Assembly (NCBI GenBank): GCA_963795415.1
Contig: CAWCHQ010000001.1
Span: 434,001 to 498,000 of the forward strand
Direction: 5' to 3'
DNA: 64,000 bases
Source of the DNA: CAVSUZ01 sp963795415
GTDB lineage: Bacteria > Pseudomonadota > Alphaproteobacteria > Acetobacterales > Acetobacteraceae
Shown in pieces: positions 55,155 to 63,878 of the stretch (position 1 is the first letter of the stretch; each line of letters opens with the position of its first letter). Under the pieces are notes generated by a model. That model made no database searches. It was not told the DNA's origin and saw only the letters and a list, made by a program, of their open reading frames with translations. The translations under genes and the position numbers were made by a program.

Positions 55155-55769
55155 ATGCCCGATTTCGTCCGCCGTGTTCCTGAAGGCGACAACCGCGAAC
55201 GCCTTGTTTGTCCCGATTGCGGGCACATCGCGTACGAAAACCCCAAGATCGTCGTCGGGTCGGTCGTGGTGGAACGCGCAGGAATCCTGATGTGTCGCCG
55301 CGCCATTGAGCCGAGGCGAGGCTTCTGGACCCTGCCCGCCGGCTACCTGGAATTCGGCGAAACCGTTGAGGAGGGCGCCCTGCGCGAGGCTTGGGAAGAA
55401 GCGCAGGCCTGCATCTCGCTCGACGGCGTTCTCGGCGTTTTCTCCGTCAGTCGCATCGGCCAGGTGCAAATCATCTTTCGGGCCCGATTCGCGCGCGAGC
55501 CCGATTTTGCACCCGGACCCGAAAGTCTGGAGGTGGCGCTGTTCGGCTGGGAACGCATCCCGTGGGCCGAGATCGCTTTTCCTTCAGTGCACTGGGCGCT
55601 CGACGCCTGGCGAGTGGCCGGCCCCGGGCCCCTCGGCGCGCCGGCCCGCAATCCTGCCCACGATCCTCGCGGCACCCGGCGACTGGACATCGCCGGCCCG
55701 GCAAGCAACGCCCCTCCCCTTGCGGGAGGGGAAAGGGGGAAGGGTCAAAACCTCAAGCCCTTGGAATAA
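55155..55769 (+). CDS. Nudix hydrolase with N-terminal zinc ribbon
   Basis: 204 residues. CPDCGHIAYENPKIV (first half of a zinc ribbon, only one Cys pair visible) followed by the Nudix box GYLEFGETVEEGALREAWEEAQA (Gx5Ex7REUxEE). It hydrolyses a nucleoside-diphosphate-linked compound such as NADH, ADP-ribose or FAD; the ribbon resembles NudC-like or ADP-ribose types. The last about 25 residues are encoded by an intergenic hairpin repeat, so the gene has been extended by repeat invasion. Confidence 0.9.
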   Translation: MPDFVRRVPEGDNRERLVCPDCGHIAYENPKIVVGSVVVERAGILMCRRAIEPRRGFWTLPAGYLEFGETVEEGALREAWEEAQACISLDGVLGVFSVSRIGQVQIIFRARFAREPDFAPGPESLEVALFGWERIPWAEIAFPSVHWALDAWRVAGPGPLGAPARNPAHDPRGTRRLDIAGPASNAPPLAGGERGKGQNLKPLE

Positions 55770-55830
55770 GCAGCCGAGCCAACCCCCTCCCTTGCGGGAG
55801 GGGAAAGGGAGGGTCAAAATCCCAAGCCCT
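55704..55830. repeat. Tandem copy of a roughly 50-bp G/C hairpin unit
   Basis: CCCTCCC-TTGC-GGGAGGGG occurs at about 55714-55732 and 55787-55803, each followed by AAAGGG..GGGTCAAAA and CAAGCCCTTGG. The first copy is inside the 3' end of the Nudix gene. Each hairpin could end transcription. Confidence 0.8.
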
Positions 55831-55901
55831 TGGCGTAGCCGGCCAGCCCGTCATCCCCGCAGAAAGCGCGGATCCAGGCCTCGGTATCGATGGACTTCCC
55901 C

Positions 55902-56009
55902 TAAGCCTCATCCGGCCGACCGTTTCGGCGCTCCGTCGATAAGTTAGTGCGTCTTCAATAACTTCCAAGCAGATTTGCGTGGCACAAGCCACGAAAGCCT
56001 GCTTAGAAC
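55902..56009. repeat. Double-hairpin dispersed repeat, copy 2
   Basis: Same two-hairpin design as at 48969-49075, including the shared CCGTTTCGGCGCTCCG and TGGCACAAGCCACGAAAG blocks. Some stem changes keep pairing only in part, so this copy may be older. Confidence 0.85.
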
Positions 56010-56062
56010 AGATCGCGCTTGACTGGAAACGGGTGCGCATGGATCTGCTCGTGAACAGAGTG

Positions 56063-56095
56063 CAGAGCATGTTCAGTCACGCTGAACATGCTCTG
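56063..56095. terminator. Perfect 14-bp inverted repeat (hairpin)
   Basis: CAGAGCATGTTCAG and CTGAACATGCTCTG pair perfectly around a TCACG loop. No gene directly precedes it except the repeat element; it could be a terminator or another mobile repeat. Confidence 0.6.
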
Positions 56096-56263
56096 GCAAT
56101 CGGCACGAAACGTAAACACCTGCGCTCCCAAAGGGGGCCAAAGGCGATTGCAGTAAGTCAATTGACGGCACGCAAGACGCGCCGGCGAGGCCCCTGTAGC
56201 GCAACCCCTTGTAGCAGATGACTGCGTCTGATCGCGCCCGACTGGCAATTCTTTTTTTTCAAT

Positions 56264-56291
56264 AGCCTGTGAAACTGCTGTTTCACAGGCT
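56264..56291. terminator. Perfect 12-bp hairpin upstream of the peptide locus
   Basis: AGCCTGTGAAAC and GTTTCACAGGCT pair around TGCT; a run of eight T precedes it, so on the minus strand it would be a stem followed by A/T-rich sequence. It may insulate the peptide locus from the Nudix side. Confidence 0.55.
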
Positions 56292-56569
56292 CCAGCTGGG
56301 CACCGGCACGCGCGGACCGCTCGATTTTTCAACGCTTGCTTGCATTCTTCATTCTTCATGCGGGTCGACCGCGGTCAGCGAAAGACTAACTCACTTTCAT
56401 CTCTTAAGTATCCAATTCGTGCTATAGGATGGAGTTTGTGTCCTATGGCTTGCACGGGCATGCTACTCAAAGACTACGCCTGATAGAGGCAAGATGAACG
56501 ATCGCCAACTGGTAATATAAACGCACAGAACTCTTCGCTGGATCTGCACAATCCAGACGTGTGATCTTG

Positions 56570-56597
56570 GAAAAACTTCGTGTGGATTAAGTTTTTC
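56570..56597. promoter_or_regulatory. Inverted repeat in the leader of the repeat-peptide gene
   Basis: GAAAAACTT and AAGTTTTTC are perfectly complementary over 9 bp with a 10-nt spacer, about 70 bp upstream of the peptide start. A second small dyad (CTGGAT/ATCCAG, 56538-56556) precedes it. The region is clearly more AT-rich than its surroundings, as expected for a promoter; operator or attenuator role is inference. Confidence 0.5.
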
Positions 56598-56664
56598 TCT
56601 TTACATCCCTACCGAAGCCCTCTTAGTATTCGTTTCGGCGATCCTGCCAAGGAGATCAAAGCAA

Positions 56665-56862
56665 ATGCACCATTCCAACAAGTCCACCCTGACCAAGATC
56701 ACCTCGACCGAAGCGAAGCCCGTCGCCCTGACAGCGCCAACAAAGCCCAATTCATCCGCCAGCACCAAGGACAGCGGCCGTGTCCATATCGGTGGCGGCA
56801 TGATGCGCTTTACAAAAGATACCGGCCGCGTGCACATCGGTGGCGGCATGATGCGCTTCTAA
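56665..56862 (+). CDS. 65-residue precursor-like peptide with two 16-residue C-terminal repeats
   Basis: ATG 56665 has AAGGAG ten bases upstream. The Ser/Thr/Lys/Pro-rich first half (HHSNKSTLTKITSTEAKP) has no signal peptide. The C-terminal half is two units, TKDSGRVHIGGGMMRF and TKDTGRVHIGGGMMRF, ending exactly at the stop. Comparing the 48-bp units, seven codons differ silently and only one changes an amino acid (Ser/Thr), so the peptide sequence has been kept by selection while the DNA drifted. There is no Cys. The leader-plus-repeated-core layout is that of ribosomally made, modified peptides; modification is not shown. The DUF6065 gene follows 71 bp later. Confidence 0.8.
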   Translation: MHHSNKSTLTKITSTEAKPVALTAPTKPNSSASTKDSGRVHIGGGMMRFTKDTGRVHIGGGMMRF

Positions 56863-56933
56863 TTGATTGTCCCGGGCGAGGCATCTTGCAATGCGGCCGG
56901 ATGCCGGCCCCCTTTTCCAACCCACCGAGAGTT

Positions 56934-57725
56934 ATGTCCCAGGATTGTATCGTTGAGTTCTTTCGCCTTATTCCTGAGGCAATGTTACCAAAAAGAGCCG
57001 AACGCTCCGCCGCGGGATACCTACCCAGCCGCGGAATGCGCTATTGCGATGCGCTGACCTCTGCCACTGGCTTCGGCTACTGGATCTTCCCTCCCATGGA
57101 CCTGCGCCTCCTCTGGGACGGCGAACAGATCTTCTGGTCTTTCGGCGAGGACGAAACCTGGTTGCCCTTGTCTGCGACTGACAGCGGCGCCGTTCAGTTC
57201 CCCGGATATGCGGATGTATTCGACGAAACCGTTCCGGAATTTCTCCGCGGCTATTCACCCCCATTTCTTACCGCCCTGCCGGAGCAGGGAGGCGTCCAGA
57301 TGTGGACGGGCCTGCTTGCACGCACGCGTCCGGGCTGGAGTTTGTCGATCCGTCCGCCCGTCAATCTTCCCGGCCCGCCGGGGATCGTGGTGTGGGAGGG
57401 TATCGTCGAGACGGATATCTGGTTCGGACCATTATTTACGAACTTCCGTCTGGTCAAGACCGACACACCGGTCCAGATCAGGGCCTATTGGCCCTTTCTT
57501 CAGGTCCAGCCGATTCCCCAGCTCGCCTACCGTGAGGAAAACCTCGCGGCGTTTGCCTGCCGGGAAGCATCCGAACTCAGCGACTCAGCGTGGCAGGATC
57601 TCGGCAAGATCCTTCTGCCCCATCCGGACAAAGCCGAACGCCAGGGCCTCTATGCCGTCACGGTCCGGAAACGCCGCCTTTGCCCCATCGATCACACGAC
57701 GCTGTTGGGTAACACCTCGAGTTGA
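56934..57725 (+). CDS. DUF6065 family protein
   Basis: 263 residues from ATG 56934. From memory the sequence fits DUF6065: FFRLIPEAMLPKRAERSAAG, YCDALTSATGFGYWIFPPMDL, FLTALPEQGGVQMWTGLLARTRPGW, EGIVETDIWFGPLFTNFRL, LQVQPIPQLAY. It is soluble and rich in Trp, Pro and aromatic residues, with no signal or membrane segment. It is probably transcribed with the repeat peptide, so an enzyme or partner acting on that peptide is possible. Its 3' end overlaps the convergent TolB/TPR-like gene by 34 bp. No catalytic motif is recognised. Confidence 0.75.
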   Translation: MSQDCIVEFFRLIPEAMLPKRAERSAAGYLPSRGMRYCDALTSATGFGYWIFPPMDLRLLWDGEQIFWSFGEDETWLPLSATDSGAVQFPGYADVFDETVPEFLRGYSPPFLTALPEQGGVQMWTGLLARTRPGWSLSIRPPVNLPGPPGIVVWEGIVETDIWFGPLFTNFRLVKTDTPVQIRAYWPFLQVQPIPQLAYREENLAAFACREASELSDSAWQDLGKILLPHPDKAERQGLYAVTVRKRRLCPIDHTTLLGNTSS

Positions 57726-58982
57726 GGCAGAAGGTCGAACTGGACCTCGATAGCCGAAGGCACGCCGGCCCGTCGTAACCCCTCCATATAAAATACCCTG
57801 TCCTCGGGCCTTAGAGGCGCACGCGATACAATCTTCTCAATGGAAATAGCGGGATCTATTTCCCGCAGCATCGCTAGGCACTCACGAGCCTCCTCGAGTC
57901 GCCCCAGATGCCCAAGAATCGCAAGCCTCACATTCAGTGCCGAGGCGTGCCCCGGGTTCCGTTCCAGCACCGTTTCGGCGAGTGTCTCGGCCTCTTCCAG
58001 ATGACGGTCGAACAGCTGAGCCGTCATCAATGCATGTTCCGCGAAAAAACTGAACGGGTCCCGGGGAGACAGCGATAGAGCGGTCCTTGCGTGTACCGAT
58101 AGCCTCATCGTGCACGCCGTTGTATATTTTGGACCAGCTGCTCAATGTCCAGGCGATCGGAAGATTAGGATTAAGCTCCACCGCCCGTGCGTGCAGCTTC
58201 AGTGCGCTCCGCACATCGTGCAGCAAATATGCCTTCACATGCCCGGCAATCGCCAGCGCCCTTGCATCCAGCGGATCAAGGCTCACGGCTCGCTCCGCCG
58301 CAATACCCGCTGATGTCGTGACATCCCGCGGGTCCTCGACCCAGCCCTGTCCCACCGCCATAATCGCCCAATACGCCAGCCACGCATGCGCCGCGGCATA
58401 TTCCGGATCAAGCTCGATCGCACCCTCAAGCAGCTCTCGCGCCTGCATGAAGCGCGGACGATCCGGGCGAAATATCGCCTGGATTGCTGTCAGTACCGCA
58501 TGGTGCGCCGCCGCCACCCCAGTCTGGCCGGAACCCTCGTGTATCGGGCCACGCTGAAACAGCTCGGGGTCGATCTGCGCCACGGTGGCCGACGCGATCC
58601 GGTGCTGCAGGGAAAACAGGCCGTCCAGGGTCCCGTTGAACTGCGCCGTCCAGATCACCTCGAAGTCCAGCACAACGTCAAGCAGCGTCACATTTACATG
58701 CACATCGTTGCCAACGACCTGCATCGTGCCATCAACGACATAATCCAGTTGGTAGGTCCGGCACCGGGCCAGCGCATCGCAAACCGGTCCCGCGCCGTCC
58801 CAGAAAGTCGCGGTCGCAATCAGGCGCGGAGCACGGAAACGCGACAAGGCCGCCGAAATCTCCTCCGCCATCCCAAGCGCCAGGCCTTGCGCGATCTGCG
58901 TGCCAAAGCTCCGGAACGGAAGGACCGCCATTCTCCACCCGAGCTGATGGCTCGGGGCATCGACCACCCGTGTCGTATTCAC
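57692..58982 (-). pseudogene. TolB-like/TPR protein (adenylate-cyclase- or CadC-associated type), frameshifted
   Basis: The N-terminus MAVLPFRSFGTQIAQGLALGMAEEISAAL is the TolB/FlgO-like domain often found before TPRs in CadC-type regulators, here without a DNA-binding or cyclase domain. VVDGTMQVVGNDVHVNVTLLD follows, then TPR-like helices (ELLEGAIELDPEYAAAHAWLAYWA, AVSLDPLDARALAIAGHV, HARAVELNPNLPIAW). One extra base at about 58092-58096 breaks the frame after EAIG; HARTALSLSPRDPFSFFAEHAL and further repeats continue to 57692. Convergent with the DUF6065 gene. It may sense or regulate the peptide locus. Confidence 0.75.
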
Positions 58983-59113
58983 ACCGCCCCCAAAAACAAC
59001 AAGAATTCCACTTCAGCTCACCACTAGACGCATTTAAGCTCCGTCACACATGAGAGATAACCTGCTAAATCGACGGCGTAAACACTTACCGCATACAAAA
59101 CAAAATTCTACCG

Positions 59114-59245
59114 ATGCCCGAATCTGTTCTCACAATGACTTCGAAGGAGTCGCGGCAGCACCGGGTTCTGCTCCGCCGCCGCAGCTATTATATCCCGGCA
59201 TCAGCATATACCCTACGACCCGGAAATGTCCCCCGGCAAGCCTAA
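59114..59245 (+). CDS. Possible 43-residue basic peptide
   Basis: MPESVLTMTSKESRQHRVLL then RRRSYYIPASAYTLRPGNVP. It lies in an otherwise empty 415-bp gap between the TolB/TPR-like gene and the MFS gene. It has no ribosome site, so support is weak; listed because it sits in a peptide-type locus. Confidence 0.2.
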   Translation: MPESVLTMTSKESRQHRVLLRRRSYYIPASAYTLRPGNVPRQA

Positions 59246-59397
59246 AACGTGTATCAAACACGCCTGATCCCGCCACACGATCATAACTATCACTTTTGAG
59301 GTGACCCGAATGGGTGAACGCATCTAAAAAACACCAATAGCAGCACCAGCCGATACTCCAAGGGGAGGAGAACAAACGTAAATCGATCGGGAAATAA

Positions 59398-60606
59398 TTG
59401 CAAATAACTCCGAAATCCCTCGCATTCACGGTCCTGCTGGGCTTGTTTGCCGCGCTGCCCGCCCTGTCCATCGACATCAGCGCGCCAACACTCCCTCTGT
59501 TGCCCGCCGCCCTGCGAACCTCCACCGAAGTGGCCGGTCTTACCTTGTCCCTGTTCATGTTGGGATACGCCGCCGGGCAGGTGACCGGCGGTCGGCAATC
59601 GGACCTCAGGGGGCGCAGGCCGGTGCTGCTGGCCGGATTGGCCTTCTACACCCTGGCCGGCATCGCTTGCGCGCTGGCTCCCTCCGGGCCAGCCCTGGTC
59701 ATCGCCCGGTTCGTCCAGGGATTGGGTGCCGGGGCATGCTCCGTCCTCTCTTTCGCCATCGTCCAGGATCTGTTTCAGGGCGAGGCGGCACGTGCCAAAC
59801 GCTCCTATGTCGTCGTTATCCTTGGCGTGGTGCCTATACTCGCGCCCGCGCTGGGTTCGGTGCTGACCGGAGTGGCCGGCTGGCGCTCGGTTCACGCGGT
59901 CCTCGCGCTCGGCGGGGGGGCATTATTGGCCATCACATGCATGGGATTCGCGGAAACCAGGTCGGCCGCCCGTCCGGCCGTTCTGCCGGCAGCCATCACA
60001 GGCGTCGTACCGCTGCGGAGCGATCGCGAGTTTATCGGCCTCGCTATCTCCAACGCCCTGAGCTACGGCGCCATCTTCGCCTATATCGCCGGCTCGCCCA
60101 TGGTGATTATCCGCACCATGGGGCTGCCCTCGGCGGTGTTCGCAGGCGTCTTCGCCTGCACGGCTGCAGCGCTCACCGCAGGCGCCTGGACGAGCGGCCG
60201 GCTCGGGCGCCGCGGCCTTACCGCACTCACCCTGTCAGGCCCCAGTATGGCTATCGCCTCGGCGGCAACGCTGGTCCTCGCGGCCGAGACAATCGCCGGG
60301 GTCCCACACAACGCCATGCTCCTTCCGCCGCTTCTGGTGATGATGTTCGCCCGCGGCGTGACTGCACCCAACCTCCAGCACCTCGCGATCGAGCGGCGCC
60401 CCGAACAGGCCGGCGCCGCGTCGGCCGCCCTCGGGGTTTCGCAGTTGCTGTTCGGCGCTTTCGCCAGCGCCGTCGTTTATTATTTCCTGTCAAACCATGG
60501 CGCCAGCGCCGTCGCGGTCCCCATGGCGCTGTTCGCCGGCGCCGCCCAGATCACATGGCTGTGGACCAGGGCGCGCTGCCAGCTCGGTGACGTCGTAGCG
60601 GATTAA
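59398..60606 (+). CDS. Bcr/CflA-type MFS efflux transporter
   Basis: 402 residues from TTG 59398 (GGGAGGAG about 25 bp upstream; start not certain). About 12 membrane segments. PALSIDISAPTLPLLPAAL, GYAAGQVTGGRQSDLRGRRPVLLAGL (the MFS motif A region) and GLGAGACSVLSFAIVQDLFQ fit the Bcr/CflA drug-exporter group. It may export the product of the adjacent peptide locus or be an unrelated drug pump. Confidence 0.88.
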   Translation: MQITPKSLAFTVLLGLFAALPALSIDISAPTLPLLPAALRTSTEVAGLTLSLFMLGYAAGQVTGGRQSDLRGRRPVLLAGLAFYTLAGIACALAPSGPALVIARFVQGLGAGACSVLSFAIVQDLFQGEAARAKRSYVVVILGVVPILAPALGSVLTGVAGWRSVHAVLALGGGALLAITCMGFAETRSAARPAVLPAAITGVVPLRSDREFIGLAISNALSYGAIFAYIAGSPMVIIRTMGLPSAVFAGVFACTAAALTAGAWTSGRLGRRGLTALTLSGPSMAIASAATLVLAAETIAGVPHNAMLLPPLLVMMFARGVTAPNLQHLAIERRPEQAGAASAALGVSQLLFGAFASAVVYYFLSNHGASAVAVPMALFAGAAQITWLWTRARCQLGDVVAD

Positions 60607-60793
60607 TCCAGCACCGGCCGAAGAACGCTCAAGACGATGAACTGGAGCGTGTCGGGCTGATACAGCCTGGCATCGCCCTGCCCCGCCATCCTCCGCCCCC
60701 CATGCTCCCTTGACTCCGCCTCGCCTCGTCCGTCACGATATCCCAATCGTCTGGGAAGAGAGACAAGGCGCGCAACGCGCTGGGAGGCAACAA

Positions 60794-61993
60794 ATGAACC
60801 GCCGCTGCGTGGTGGCACTCGCCTGTGCCGCAACCGCTCTCTCACCGTTCTGTGGGCGCGCTGCCGAACCCATCAAGATCGGCTTCCCGATCCCGCTATC
60901 CGGTCCCACCGCCATTTACGGCCAGCCGATCCTCGCCGGCGCCCAGATGGCGGTCGCCGAGATCAATGCCGCAGGCGGCCTGCTCGGCCGCAAAGTCGAA
61001 CTCCTCTCGCGCGACAGCAAGGCCAACCCTGATGAAGCGGTCCGCGTCGCCCGCGAGCTGATCGTCAAGGACAATGTCGACTTCCTGGCCGGAACCCTCA
61101 CCTCGGCAGAAGCACCCGCCGTTTCCACGATCGCAAAAGAAAACCACGTCATCTTTGTCGCGCCCTCGGCCAAGCTGACGGACCTGACCGCCCCGCCCAA
61201 CCTGCACCCCTATATCTTCCGCGTGGCCTCCACCACGCTCGCCGAGGGACGCACCGCAGCGGCGATCATGGCCAAATGGTCGGACATCAAGCGGGTCGCC
61301 ACCATCGCGCCCGACTACACTTACGGACGCCAGGCGATCGCCGATTTCGTCGCATATCTCAAAAAACTGCGGCCCGATATCGAGATCGTTGACCAGCAAT
61401 GGCCCAAACTCGGCGAACCCAACCTCACGCCCTTCATCACCGCGCAAATGAGCAAGCACCCCGATGCCGTCATGTGCGACGAATACGGTGGGGATTTCGT
61501 AACCTTCGTGAAGCAGGCCACCCCGCTCGGCTACTTCAAGGCAATCAACAGCCGCCTGATCGACGGCGGCGAGGTCGGCTCGGTGGACATCACCAAGACG
61601 CTCGGCGACAGCTACCCCTACGGCATCTGGGCGGATGCCTATGACCCTATCATCTGGACTGACAACGAGCCGCCCGAGCACAAGGCTTTCGAGAAGCACC
61701 TCCTCGCCTTCATGCACTCGCAATACGGCTCGGGCTGGGCGATCCAGGGTTACGTCGCCATCGAGGCCATCGCGGCCGGCGTGAAAAAAGCCGGCTCGGC
61801 CGACGACGCGGCGGTCTCCAGGGCGCTGCTCGGCTTGACCGTGCAGACGCCGATCGGCACCCGCACGTTCAGTGCAAAGAACCACGATTTCAACACCGGC
61901 GAGGTCTGGGGCGTGATGGTGAAGGACCCGAACTATCCCTTCGCCATCATCAGTCACGCGACCTACGAAGACCCGACCCAGTTCATAGACTGA
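60794..61993 (+). CDS. Branched-chain amino-acid-type ABC transporter substrate-binding protein
   Basis: 399 residues from ATG 60794 (GGGAGG site), chosen because it starts a signal peptide (NRRCVVALACAATALSPFCGRA). The mature protein has the Leu/Ile/Val-binding fold: IKIGFPIPLSGPTAIYGQPIL, GGLLGRKVELLSRDSKANP, VDFLAGTLTSAEAPAVSTIA. Ligand may be an amino acid, amide or aromatic acid. It is the first gene of the liv-type operon. Confidence 0.92.
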   Translation: MNRRCVVALACAATALSPFCGRAAEPIKIGFPIPLSGPTAIYGQPILAGAQMAVAEINAAGGLLGRKVELLSRDSKANPDEAVRVARELIVKDNVDFLAGTLTSAEAPAVSTIAKENHVIFVAPSAKLTDLTAPPNLHPYIFRVASTTLAEGRTAAAIMAKWSDIKRVATIAPDYTYGRQAIADFVAYLKKLRPDIEIVDQQWPKLGEPNLTPFITAQMSKHPDAVMCDEYGGDFVTFVKQATPLGYFKAINSRLIDGGEVGSVDITKTLGDSYPYGIWADAYDPIIWTDNEPPEHKAFEKHLLAFMHSQYGSGWAIQGYVAIEAIAAGVKKAGSADDAAVSRALLGLTVQTPIGTRTFSAKNHDFNTGEVWGVMVKDPNYPFAIISHATYEDPTQFID

Positions 61994-62017
61994 CCGACCC
62001 GGCCGGTCCTACCCCAC

Positions 62018-62899
62018 GTGGCCGCCTCTTTCCTGTTCGGGCAGATGATGAGCGGCCTCACCACGGCGATGTTCCTGTTCCTCATCGCCGCCGGCCTCTC
62101 CCTCGTGTTCGGCGTCATGCGGGTGCTGAACTTCGCGCACGGGTCGTTCTACATGATCGGCGCCTATCTCGGCTGGCAGGCTGTGCACTGGCTCACCCCG
62201 CTCACCGGCGCCTTCTGGCTGGCCGCCCTGGTCGCATCCATCGGCGTCGCGGTGCTCGGCGGCGTCATCGAACGTCTGCTCCTCCATCACCTGTACGGCC
62301 GTGAGGAGCTGTACCAGCTGCTGCTCACCTACGCCCTGGTGCTGATCCTCGCCGACGCCGCCAAATTCATCTGGGGCACCGAGCAGCTCTCGGTCAACAC
62401 CCCTCCGGCCCTGGCCGGCGCCATTCCGGTGTTCGGCGCCAATCTGCCTCTGTACAATCTGTTCATCATTCTGCTCGGCCCGATCATTGCCCTGTCGGGC
62501 TGGCTGATCCTCCAGCGGACCGGTCCGGGCCGGATGATGCGCGCCGCTGCCTTCGATCGCGAAATGCTGGAGGCGCTCGGTGCCGATGTAGGCATGCTCT
62601 ACACCATGATGTTCGTGGCCAGCGCCTTCCTCGCCGGCCTGTCAGGTGCGCTGGTCAGCCCCATCCAGAGCGTCGTGCCCGGCATGGATGTCGAGATCAT
62701 CGTCCAGGCCTTCATCGTGGTCGTTATAGGAGGCCTGGGCTCATTCTGGGGCACGTTCTGGGGCTCGCTGATCTATGGTGAGGTTCTGGCCTTCGGCATC
62801 CTGATCTTCCCCGGCTTTTCCCTGTTTTCCGTGTTTGCGCTCATGGCGGTCATCCTAATCCTCCGGCCCTGGGGCCTTTTCGGACAACCGGTGCGATGA
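62018..62899 (+). CDS. LivH-type ABC transporter permease
   Basis: 293 residues from GTG 62018. LSLVFGVMRVLNFAHGSFYMIGAYLG is the hallmark of LivH permeases. GRMMRAAAFDREMLEALGAD and FIVVVIGGLGSFWGTFWGSLIYG follow. It overlaps livM by 4 bp (ATGA). Confidence 0.94.
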   Translation: MAASFLFGQMMSGLTTAMFLFLIAAGLSLVFGVMRVLNFAHGSFYMIGAYLGWQAVHWLTPLTGAFWLAALVASIGVAVLGGVIERLLLHHLYGREELYQLLLTYALVLILADAAKFIWGTEQLSVNTPPALAGAIPVFGANLPLYNLFIILLGPIIALSGWLILQRTGPGRMMRAAAFDREMLEALGADVGMLYTMMFVASAFLAGLSGALVSPIQSVVPGMDVEIIVQAFIVVVIGGLGSFWGTFWGSLIYGEVLAFGILIFPGFSLFSVFALMAVILILRPWGLFGQPVR

Positions 62900-63878
62900 C
62901 CCCGCGTCGCGTGCCGTGGACACTGATCGTTTTCCTGGCCGCCCTCGCCCTGCCCTGGGTCGGTTCGCGCTACGAAACCTTCCTGGGCACTCAGATCGCC
63001 ATCGACGCCCTGTTTGCCGTCAGTCTGAACCTCCTGCTCGGCACAACCGGTCTCGTTTCCTTCGGGCATGCCGCCTATTTCGGCATCGGAGCGTATATCT
63101 GCGGCATACTGATGAAGACCTACGACGTGCCTTTTCTGCTCGCCTTCGTGGCGGCGGGGCTCGGAGCCGCACTTTTCGCTCTCGTCGCCGGGTTCTTTTG
63201 CGTCCGTCTCACGAAGATCTATTTCGCCATGCTGACGCTTGCTTTTTCACAAATTGTCTGGGCGGTTGCCTTCACCTGGAACGCCGTTACCGGCGGCGAT
63301 GAGGGCTTGTCTGACGTGCCCTATCCCAATCTCGACTGGATGAGCTCCCTCCCGGGACTCGACGGCTTCCGCGTCCCGGAGCTGTTCTATTTCGTCACCA
63401 TTGCTCTCGTGGCCCTGTCATTGGCGGCGATGCAGCGGATCATCCACTCCCCGTTCGGGCGGATGCTGACCACCATTCGCGACAATCCCGAGCGTGCGGC
63501 CTTCATCGGCCTCAATGTCCGCGCCTACCAGCTCGCGGCTTTCGTCATAGCCGGTTTCTTCGCCGGGCTGGCCGGCGCCCTGTACGGCATTTTCAACCGC
63601 GGCGTCTTCGCCGACTTCGTGTTCTGGCCGAAATCCGCCGAGGTGATGATCATGGCCATTCTTGGCGGCATCGAGCATTTCTGGGGACCGCCGATCGGCG
63701 CGCTGGCACTGGTTTGGCTGAACCAGGAGATCACGTCCTACACCCAGGTACCTGGCCTTTCACCCTCGGCCTCATCCTTATCATCCTGCTCTTCGCTTTG
63801 CCTGGCGGAATCGCGGGCGGCCTGCTGGCCCTTTCGCCCTGGAAACGTCCGCGCCAGGTGGTGATCCCCAGTGTCTGA
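62896..63878 (+). pseudogene. LivM-type ABC transporter permease, frameshifted near the end
   Basis: ATG 62896. LLLGTTGLVSFGHAAYFGIGAYI and FGRMLTTIRDNPERAAFIGLNV identify LivM. After NQEITSYTQ (about 63748) the frame breaks; the adjacent frame gives WPFTLGLILIILLFALPGGI then AGGLLALSPWKRP and stops at 63878, a normal C-terminal membrane segment. Uncorrected, it ends at 63864 with an unlikely Ser-rich tail. Confidence 0.88.
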
